Shown here in pieces: positions 8,973-13,540 of a stretch of DNA of 13,540 bases (positions are counted from its first letter, which is position 1; each line of letters opens with the position of its first letter). Origin of the DNA: an uncultured euryarchaeote (GTDB lineage: Archaea; Thermoplasmatota; Poseidoniia; Poseidoniales; Thalassarchaeaceae); NCBI GenBank assembly GCA_937901365.1, contig CALCEF010000224.1, positions 1 to 13,540 of the forward strand, given 5' to 3'. The translations under genes were made by a program, and so were the position numbers. The notes under the pieces were generated by a model that saw only the letters and a program-made list of their open reading frames with translations, ran no database searches and was not told the DNA's origin.

Positions 8973-9200
8973 ATGAATTCGCATACAGTCCTGCTCTTCG
9001 GCCCACTGCGCGACAAATTTGACTCGGCATCAATCTCGATTGAAATGCCTGTCAATTGCTCATTGGAAGATGTCCTAAACCACATCGGAATTGACGGGGA
9101 TCTAGTGAAAACTGCGGTTGATGGGGAAATTGTTCCGATTTCGACTAAATTACCTGACCCTTGTGAAATTGCCCTACTTCCACCCGTTTCAGGCGGTTGA
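8973..9200 (+). CDS. MoaD/ThiS-type ubiquitin-fold sulfur carrier
   Basis: Small protein of 75 residues with the MoaD/ThiS layout: an N-terminal strand reaching LFGPLRDKF (compare the YFAxLRE of MoaD), a central CSLEDVLNHIG helix, and a C-terminus ending PPVSGG. The terminal Gly-Gly is the site that, in this family, is adenylated by an E1-like enzyme and then thiocarboxylated (molybdopterin, thiamine or tRNA sulfur transfer) or joined to lysines as in archaeal SAMPs. The sequence does not decide between MoaD and SAMP, because no moa, thi or E1 gene is in the window. It is 51 bases upstream of tatA on the same strand and probably co-transcribed. The start fits a leaderless promoter. Confidence 0.8.
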   Translation: MNSHTVLLFGPLRDKFDSASISIEMPVNCSLEDVLNHIGIDGDLVKTAVDGEIVPISTKLPDPCEIALLPPVSGG

Positions 9201-9251
9201 ACAGGCGGAATCTTGAATGGGGGCATTCAATCAGCAGGGTTCGGTAAGCAC

Positions 9252-9530
9252 ATGGCATTCGGCACTCAGGAACTCGTAATCGTACTCATCGCCTTCTTTG
9301 TTCTCTTCGGCGCAGAGCGACTCCCAAAACTCGCTAGAGCGATGGGGCAAGCCAAAGGGGAATTCCACGAAGGTTTGGCAGATGTCAAGAAAGCTGGCGA
9401 TACAACCGAAGATGATCTGGATCGGGGCGGGCGCACAGAAGCCGCTGAACTCGCTGAGCAGGCGGAAGATTCCGGCGTGGATGTTGAAGGAAAAACACCC
9501 GAAGAAGTCGAAGATGAGTTGACTGATTAA
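9252..9530 (+). CDS. tatA: Twin-arginine translocase subunit TatA/TatE
   Basis: Pore-forming subunit of the Tat pathway, which exports folded proteins. The protein has 92 residues: a short N-terminal outside stretch (MAFGTQE), one membrane helix (about 7-20, ELVIVLIAFFVLFG), the conserved hinge LFGAERLPKLAR, an amphipathic helix (ARAMGQAKGEFHEG), and a highly acidic soluble tail with no predicted fold. The ATG at 9252 is preferred because it puts the helix at the usual position; the frame stays open upstream to a TTG at 9213, which would add 13 unlikely residues. No tatC is present in this window. Its tail runs to a hairpin shared with the convergent nob1 gene. Confidence 0.93.
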   Translation: MAFGTQELVIVLIAFFVLFGAERLPKLARAMGQAKGEFHEGLADVKKAGDTTEDDLDRGGRTEAAELAEQAEDSGVDVEGKTPEEVEDELTD

Positions 9531-9531
9531 T

Positions 9532-9557
9532 CAATTGGAAAATTAAATTTCCAATTG
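9532..9557. terminator. Hairpin between convergent tatA and nob1
   Basis: A perfect 10-bp inverted repeat (CAATTGGAAA at 9532-9541, TTTCCAATTG at 9548-9557) with a 6-base AT loop fills nearly the whole 31-base gap between the two convergent stop codons. Being symmetric, it could end or protect both transcripts. There is no long T-run beyond the stem on either side, so termination is inferred from position. Confidence 0.55.
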
Positions 9558-9561
9558 GAAA

Positions 9562-10044
9562 CTAAACCCTCTTTAGATTCAATGGTGAACCGCAATCTGG
9601 ACAATTTTCGCCTTCTGTTTGCGTAGCACCACAACCAACACAAACCAATGCGTGTTTTCGGACTTCACGAACCCCTTCTTGGACAACCCCTCTCCAAGGG
9701 TGGCCACGATGTTGACAGACATTTTGCATTCGATAATCGTCCGTAACCAATGTGCAACCGGTTGAAAGGGCGAGGGCGAGGACGTCCAAGTCTACACTGG
9801 AAAGGCCGCTGAAGTCACCTGTTTCTTTGCTGGCTTCGATCGCGGTTTGAATCGCAGCTGGATTTGGTGTCTCAAAGCGTGGACCCTGTGATTCAAGCAT
9901 CATATGCCGGGAGGGAGATAGACGCTGAAGTTCGTCGAGTTGGCTTTCTGCACAGATTCCACCCATCAGCATCTCGAGCGGCCATGCCAACAAAGCGGCC
10001 GTATCGAGAACCTCCATGTCGGCAAGGCACCATTGACGTAACAT
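9562..10044 (-). CDS. nob1: Nob1-type rRNA endonuclease (PIN domain plus zinc ribbon)
   Basis: Archaeal Nob1 cuts the 3' end of the pre-16S rRNA in late small-subunit maturation. The 160-residue protein has a PIN domain at about 10-110 with the acidic metal site: Asp14 (EVLDTAALL), Glu33, Asp85/Asp87 (SSVDLDVLALA) and Asp102/Asp103 (LVTDDYRMQNV). A C-terminal zinc ribbon has Cys135 and Cys138 (CVGC) with Cys148 and Cys151 (CPDC). PIN plus C-terminal ribbon of this length separates Nob1 from VapC toxins, which lack the ribbon. The start is uncertain. The ATG at 10044 has GGAAGG just upstream, while the ATG at 10017 (MEVLDT) would start right at the first PIN strand as in many homologues. It is divergent from the VTT gene and convergent with tatA. 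Confidence 0.87.
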   Translation of the reverse strand: MLRQWCLADMEVLDTAALLAWPLEMLMGGICAESQLDELQRLSPSRHMMLESQGPRFETPNPAAIQTAIEASKETGDFSGLSSVDLDVLALALSTGCTLVTDDYRMQNVCQHRGHPWRGVVQEGVREVRKHALVCVGCGATQTEGENCPDCGSPLNLKRV

Positions 10045-10079
10045 CAGCCTTCCGCACCTGTCGATGATGGGAAAGGGTC

Positions 10080-10718
10080 ATGCCTTCTACCATCCGCCTT
10101 ACCGACATGGGCCTACTTCCATCCGGGTTCTGGTCGACGGTGGATTCCTTCGTAGAATGGGCTGCAGACCTCGGTTTGCCTGGACTTGCCATACTCTCAT
10201 TCACGGAGGCATTTTTCCAACCCGTCCCGCCCGAAGCCCTGACATTGCCCATGTTTATTGCCGAACAAGGTAATCCGGTGATGATCTTCCTCATTTGGGC
10301 TGTTGTGACATTTACCAGCGTTGCGGGTGCAATGGTCGGTTGGTGGCTGGGCAAATCACTTGGACGGCCCGTAGCGGATCGGTTGATCAATCCGAAGCAC
10401 ATCACCCGACTCGACACCCTAATCACTCGATATGGGGATGCTGGTATTTTTATCGCGGCAATTTCGCCGATTCCATACAAAGTGCTCGCCTGGATTGCAG
10501 GCATGGGCGAGATGGATTATCGGAAATTCATCGTCGCGGGGTTGTGGGGCCGTGGTCTTCGATTTGGGATCCAAGCAATCGCCATTGGTGTTTGGGGCAA
10601 TGAACTGTATGACGCACTAACCAATCCGATTGTATGGGTTGTCCTGAGTGTGGTTCTAATCGCTGTTTCCATCCCTGCAAAAAAGTGGTGGGATGACCTA
10701 CTTGATGAGGAAGAATGA
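10080..10718 (+). CDS. DedA/VTT-domain (SNARE-associated, YqaA-like) membrane protein
   Basis: Integral membrane protein of 212 residues. Visible family marks are a re-entrant acidic segment near residues 40-55 (SFTEAFFQPVPPEALTLP), a following helix with a glycine-rich end (GAMVGWWLGKSLGR, about 82-95), and the segment ISPIPYKVLAWIAGM (about 129-143), where DedA proteins carry their conserved Pro and basic residue. A last helix (about 181-200) precedes a short acidic tail. The family is linked to phospholipid flipping or scrambling and proton-dependent envelope homeostasis; the YqaA branch fits the length best. GAAAGG lies just before the ATG at 10080, but a start at 10107 (MGLLPS) cannot be excluded. 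The tRNA-Glu gene starts 41 bases after the stop. Confidence 0.85.
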   Translation: MPSTIRLTDMGLLPSGFWSTVDSFVEWAADLGLPGLAILSFTEAFFQPVPPEALTLPMFIAEQGNPVMIFLIWAVVTFTSVAGAMVGWWLGKSLGRPVADRLINPKHITRLDTLITRYGDAGIFIAAISPIPYKVLAWIAGMGEMDYRKFIVAGLWGRGLRFGIQAIAIGVWGNELYDALTNPIVWVVLSVVLIAVSIPAKKWWDDLLDEEE

Positions 10719-10759
10719 CCGAACCCCTCATCAACCCGATTGACCGCGGGATGTTTGTC

Positions 10760-10834
10760 GCTCGTGTGGTGTAGCTAGGCCCATCATGGTGGGTTTTCAT
10801 CCCGCTGACTCGGGTTCGAATCCCGACACGAGCA
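10760..10834 (+). tRNA. tRNA-Glu: tRNA-Glu (anticodon UUC)
   Basis: A 75-base cloverleaf folded by eye. The acceptor stem GCTCGTG pairs with CACGAGC (7 of 7), with discriminator A at 10834. The D-arm carries the GG pair in its loop. The anticodon stem GTGGG pairs with CCCGC (one G-U) around loop TTTTCAT, giving anticodon TTC. The variable loop is TGAC. The T-stem TCGGG pairs with CCCGA around loop TTCGAAT. The CCA end is not encoded and must be added after transcription. No intron is present. A short T-run (10836-10839) right after the gene may end transcription. Confidence 0.95.
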
Positions 10835-10863
10835 CTTTTCTACCGCCTCGGTAAGGCAGAATC

Positions 10864-11001
10864 ATGGTCGACTACTGTGAGGCGATTGTTTGCCATTGTG
10901 GATTCAGAGGGATGGCCGTTCCTCGTCGTCAACACATGGAATGTCCCCAGTGTGGCCACGTTGTCGAAGCGTGTTGCGAGGGAGCGCCACTTTGGGAATG
11001 A
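10864..11001 (+). CDS. 45-residue CPxCG-type zinc-finger micro-protein
   Basis: A short frame (ATG at 10864, TGA at 10999-11001) encodes 45 residues with seven cysteines: Cys5, Cys10, Cys12, Cys27, Cys30, Cys37 and Cys38. The two knuckles are CHCG (10-13) and CPQCGH (27-32), set 17 residues apart, the usual layout of a small zinc ribbon; His11, His24 and His32 are further possible ligands. Archaeal micro-proteins with CPxCG motifs are a known but poorly understood class, some needed for stress responses or biofilm formation in haloarchaea. The cysteine density in so short a frame argues against chance. It starts 29 bases after tRNA-Glu and its stop touches the stop of the next, convergent gene. 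No strong ribosome site is seen (a weak AAGG lies about 8 bases upstream). Specific function is unknown. Confidence 0.7.
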   Translation: MVDYCEAIVCHCGFRGMAVPRRQHMECPQCGHVVEACCEGAPLWE

Positions 11002-11778
11002 TTACTGGCGCTCTCTGTAGGAAGCAAGTAAACCACTCAGAAGTATGCCAAGCGCGATTCCAACCCTTACTCCTTGTGCATGTGCGCCCTCTCCAGCCAG
11101 ATCACGGAAAGCGAACGCGAAAGCAATCGTTATCGGACCCCCCAAGAAAATGAAACGAAGAAACCATTTCGTTACAGTGGGGGCACTTCCAATGGGCCGC
11201 AATGTCACAGAACCCTTCTTCAAAAGCAATTCCCAATTCAATTCACTGGTGACTTGGCGAAGTCTCTCGATGACCATTGGACGGATTTTTGGTACCGTTT
11301 TTGAATGCAGTCCGCGACCGGTGATGATGCGAATCCTACCCAACCAATCACGTGAACTGATGATGCTCTCAATGATGATTCTTGATTGCTTCAAATCCAA
11401 GTCATGCAAATCGACACTCAACACACCACGATCTCGGCGCACGTGGGTCGCAATCGTCCAAGGTCGTTCCTCGGCCCAAGGAAGCGAGGATGCGGATTCC
11501 TCAACGGGGTGCAATAGCATCTGCAAGCGGTCAAGGGGGTCGATGTCGACTGTGGCATCAGACAAGCGCCGATTGCGCTCAACGTAACGGACCGATGTGT
11601 AACTGAGGATGACAACTGTGGTCGATGCACCGATCATCACACCTATTCGAAGAGAACCCTCAAGGTTGGAGACGTCCATCCCATTGGCAAAGACGTGCAT
11701 GAAGAATGACATGGTGCCAATCATTAGACCAAGGACTGTGGAAAGGGTGAACAAATCCCTTACCCTTAGTTCGGTCAT
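11002..11778 (-). CDS. Membrane protein with Smr-like domain between two helix pairs
   Basis: Protein of 258 residues. Two membrane helices (about 10-31 and 43-63) come first, then a soluble region. Residues about 119-196 match the Smr (small MutS-related) domain: a VDLHDLD motif (122-128, compare LDLHG), the loop ITGRGLHSK (152-160, compare the HGxGxHS/TGxG loop), a helix with Arg/Lys, and a closing strand after Gly189. Two more helices follow at about 204-224 and 237-254. Smr domains of MutS2 and YdaC/YlbN-type proteins cut or bind RNA or DNA and, in MutS2 and SmrB, rescue collided ribosomes. With an even helix number on each side, the domain would face the same compartment as both termini, most likely the cytoplasm. 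The soluble linker 70-118 is basic and acidic mixed. The gene abuts the zinc micro-protein gene stop to stop. A catalytic role is not proven. Confidence 0.75.
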   Translation of the reverse strand: MTELRVRDLFTLSTVLGLMIGTMSFFMHVFANGMDVSNLEGSLRIGVMIGASTTVVILSYTSVRYVERNRRLSDATVDIDPLDRLQMLLHPVEESASSLPWAEERPWTIATHVRRDRGVLSVDLHDLDLKQSRIIIESIISSRDWLGRIRIITGRGLHSKTVPKIRPMVIERLRQVTSELNWELLLKKGSVTLRPIGSAPTVTKWFLRFIFLGGPITIAFAFAFRDLAGEGAHAQGVRVGIALGILLSGLLASYRERQ

Positions 11779-11865
11779 GAACTCGCCATGATGTTACCTG
11801 CTATGAAAGGGGCGGCAGAGAATGCGATAGAAAGCACATTAGAAGCAATCTGATGTCGGGCCGGT

Positions 11866-12642
11866 ATGGAACCGCCCTTCCGAAATGGAATCGATGACCG
11901 CGGCAGAGAAATTAAGGTCAGTCGTTGGGTTTTGGGCATTGCTGGATTCTACTGTATCTCGATGTTTTTGGTCCCATACATGATGCCGACAGATACTGTG
12001 CCTGAACTATCGGGAAGGGCGAACATGTTCGATTATTCGTCCGAGGATTCATGGGGCAACCACGACCATTCCGAAGAGGGTGAAATGGGGCACAACCAAA
12101 GTGCACACGGAGGTACCTTCGCTTGGTCGGAATTGAATCCATACTATGCCTTCGTCTACGCCTTTGGAGATTTGAACTGTCACCAAAAACACGAGCGGTC
12201 GTGGACCATTAACGGCAACCAAATGCCTGTTTGCGCTCGTGATGTGGGCATCTTTTTCGGGCTTGCCCTAGGTGGCTGGTGGTTCTCTAGAAAAGGACTG
12301 AATCGATGGACAATACGCGATTCGTTCCTCACGCTCCTTCCGGATTCGATGATTGCCCCACTCTACATCAAAGATCGACGATTGTCCGCAATGTTTGGAA
12401 TGGGAATCCTGTTCTGCTTACCGGTGATTCTCGATGGTGGGATCCAAGCCATTACCGCATACGAGTCGACGAATCCTCTCCGAGTTCTCACCGGCCTGCC
12501 TTTTGGATTCATCATCGGATGGTATCTCTGTGCTAGTTTGTCGTCGAGACCTGAAAAATTCGGATTTGATGCTAGCAAGGTCCAACTCCCTGCTGGCGCT
12601 CGCTTGTCGACCGCTGTGAACAGTACGGAAGAAAGTGAATAA
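11866..12642 (+). CDS. DUF2085 family membrane protein with His-rich loop
   Basis: Membrane protein of 258 residues of unknown function. The family marks are clear: GDLNCHQKHERSW (101-113) with Cys105, His106, Gln107 and Arg111-Ser112, then PVCARDVGIFFG (121-132) with Cys123 and Arg125. Further on come a DGGIQ (190-194) segment and an STNPLRVLTG (201-210) segment, which in DUF2085 proteins line the membrane core. Helices lie at about 21-40, 126-140, 175-190 and 208-225. Between helix 1 and the core is a loop (about 60-85) with four His and several Asp/Glu residues, a possible metal site on the outside. The C-terminal tail is soluble. The conserved Cys/His residues suggest metal or redox chemistry, but no activity is established. 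It is divergent from the Smr-like gene and stop-to-stop with the next gene. Confidence 0.8.
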   Translation: MEPPFRNGIDDRGREIKVSRWVLGIAGFYCISMFLVPYMMPTDTVPELSGRANMFDYSSEDSWGNHDHSEEGEMGHNQSAHGGTFAWSELNPYYAFVYAFGDLNCHQKHERSWTINGNQMPVCARDVGIFFGLALGGWWFSRKGLNRWTIRDSFLTLLPDSMIAPLYIKDRRLSAMFGMGILFCLPVILDGGIQAITAYESTNPLRVLTGLPFGFIIGWYLCASLSSRPEKFGFDASKVQLPAGARLSTAVNSTEESE

Positions 12643-13540
12643 TCAAACGGCACCATTCTGCCACCAAGACAGAAGTTCTTCACGGGTACTGGGTGGAGCA
12701 ATTTCGGACTTCCCTGAACCAAGTAGTGAAAGACGATTGATACAGGATGTGGCAGCAGCTGGATTTGATGATAATGCTGCACTAAGACCATGTTTCCAGG
12801 ATGAATTAGGGTGAGTTCTCCGCCATTCTGAAAGTGCTTCTTTGAGCGGCCATAGGGCGATTCCAATTCGGCCAAATGCTTGCCAATCAGAGCGCAATTC
12901 CGAACGCGATGCATCACTGCCAACGAGTGAACGATACACCCGGACCCATCCGGATTGCTCATGGAATATTTTCACCATCCTTCGCGTGTGGCGCTCCGTT
13001 ACCATACGGACCGGACCAAGCCATGTTCGTAGCTCTGGAATTTCAACACTCGGAAGTAAAGAGAGTGTTCCGACAATTGCCAGTACTGGATGACTGAGAG
13101 GATCAGCCGGAGCATCGAGTCTAGACGGGGTGTCGGAAGCTTGGATCGCGTCGGTGTAAATCTTTGTAGAATCTCGCACAATTTCCCAAGGTTTGCGTGA
13201 ATCCAGCCAATCCAAATTGCTGCGCGCAGGTCGTGTTTCTACAACGTCGAGTGTGGTTTGACCTCGTTGGGAAACCAAAGCGCGCCCCAGCATGTGGAGG
13301 TCGACTTCTTCGGTTGAAACGTTGAGAGGGGTTGGGCGCTCATGGAGAAATCGTCTGATTTCGAATTGCAATTTCTTGCGCAAGTCGTCCTTTGACCCGT
13401 CATTGACAATCGGCCCAACGACACGACCCAAATCGAATGGTTTTGGCATCGGTACGAGGCCACCCAACAAATCGAAATACCCGTTGCGAATCTGTTTCTG
13501 ATATTCATCGGTTTCAAAATATTCTGATTTATCCAAGGTC
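12643..13540 (-). CDS. Unrecognised soluble protein, 5' end beyond window
   Basis: At least 297 residues; the frame stays open to the right edge, where the only start candidate is a TTG at 13536, so the N-terminus is probably missing. No membrane helix or signal peptide is seen. The N-terminal part is charged (residues 1-70, with DLRKKLQFEIRRFLHERP near 51-68). The middle holds a hydrophobic stretch (HPVLAIVGTLSLLPSVEIP, about 148-166) followed by TERHTRRMVKIFHEQSGWVRVYRSLVG. The C-terminal third is Trp- and Ser-rich and ends LLSWWQNGAV. The His/Arg-rich central helix region could bind nucleic acid, but that is a guess. I do not recognise the family. The base composition is like that of its neighbours, so nothing suggests recent transfer. 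The stop abuts that of the DUF2085 gene. Confidence 0.7.
   Translation of the reverse strand, partial: TLDKSEYFETDEYQKQIRNGYFDLLGGLVPMPKPFDLGRVVGPIVNDGSKDDLRKKLQFEIRRFLHERPTPLNVSTEEVDLHMLGRALVSQRGQTTLDVVETRPARSNLDWLDSRKPWEIVRDSTKIYTDAIQASDTPSRLDAPADPLSHPVLAIVGTLSLLPSVEIPELRTWLGPVRMVTERHTRRMVKIFHEQSGWVRVYRSLVGSDASRSELRSDWQAFGRIGIALWPLKEALSEWRRTHPNSSWKHGLSAALSSNPAAATSCINRLSLLGSGKSEIAPPSTREELLSWWQNGAV

Noticed and set aside
9213..9251. TTG-started 13-residue extension of TatA
   Set aside because: TatA proteins place the membrane helix almost at the N-terminus; the ATG at 9252 fits this and the extension has no ribosome site.
9562..10044. VapC-type toxin as an alternative to Nob1
   Set aside because: A C-terminal four-Cys zinc ribbon is present and no antitoxin gene is adjacent.
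9893..10504. 203-codon minus-strand frame across nob1 and the VTT gene
   Set aside because: It overlaps two well-supported genes in other frames and its translation shows no coherent domain.
11788..11853. 21-codon frame upstream of the DUF2085 gene, possible leader peptide
   Set aside because: No ribosome site, no regulatory codon run and chance is likely at this length.
12363..12962. 199-codon minus-strand frame across the DUF2085 gene
   Set aside because: It overlaps the conserved DUF2085 core and the end of the next gene; no motif seen.
1..13540. CRISPR array, insertion sequence, phage or defence island
   Set aside because: No direct repeat array, transposase, integrase or nuclease-helicase defence gene is seen; composition looks even across the window.

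Overview
The window looks like a chromosomal segment of a planktonic archaeon. The best fit is a Poseidoniales-like (Marine Group II, Thermoplasmatota) genome. That placement is inference from several signs: an archaeal Nob1-type PIN/zinc-ribbon nuclease, a tRNA-Glu with no encoded CCA, archaeal TATA-like boxes at leaderless spacing, a very acidic giant surface protein with a single C-terminal anchor, and a small CPxCG zinc-finger protein. No phage, transposon, CRISPR array or integrase is visible. Gene density is high and no gap without a gene exceeds about 190 bases.

Left part (1-8972), read on the minus strand. An ABC transporter ATPase (8221-8919) is followed after 11 bases by a 1538-residue FtsX/MacB-type permease (3593-8209) that carries a very large extracytoplasmic insertion with propeller-like features. 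About 130 bases further on, a 1089-residue secreted, membrane-anchored multidomain surface protein (191-3460) begins with its own TATA box and Shine-Dalgarno site. It ends in a strong GC hairpin plus T-run terminator (101-138). In both giant proteins all cysteines occur in local pairs on the predicted outside of the cell, which suggests disulfide-stabilised exported domains.

Middle (8973-11001). A divergent plus-strand pair encodes a MoaD/ThiS-type ubiquitin-fold protein ending in Gly-Gly and a TatA translocase subunit. A perfect 10-bp hairpin separates tatA from the convergent nob1 gene. A DedA/VTT membrane protein diverges from nob1. It is followed by tRNA-Glu(UUC) and by a 45-residue double-knuckle zinc protein that is easily missed because of its size.

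Right part (11002-13540). A membrane protein with an Smr-like domain placed between two transmembrane hairpins lies on the minus strand. A DUF2085 family membrane protein with a His-rich loop lies on the plus strand. An unrecognised gene runs off the right edge on the minus strand. Two convergent pairs here abut exactly, stop codon to stop codon.

The window mixes envelope functions (export, surface protein, ABC permease, VTT and DUF2085 proteins) with RNA/translation housekeeping (Nob1, tRNA, possibly Smr). The strongest candidates for something poorly described are the membrane-embedded Smr protein, the propeller-bearing permease and the micro zinc protein.
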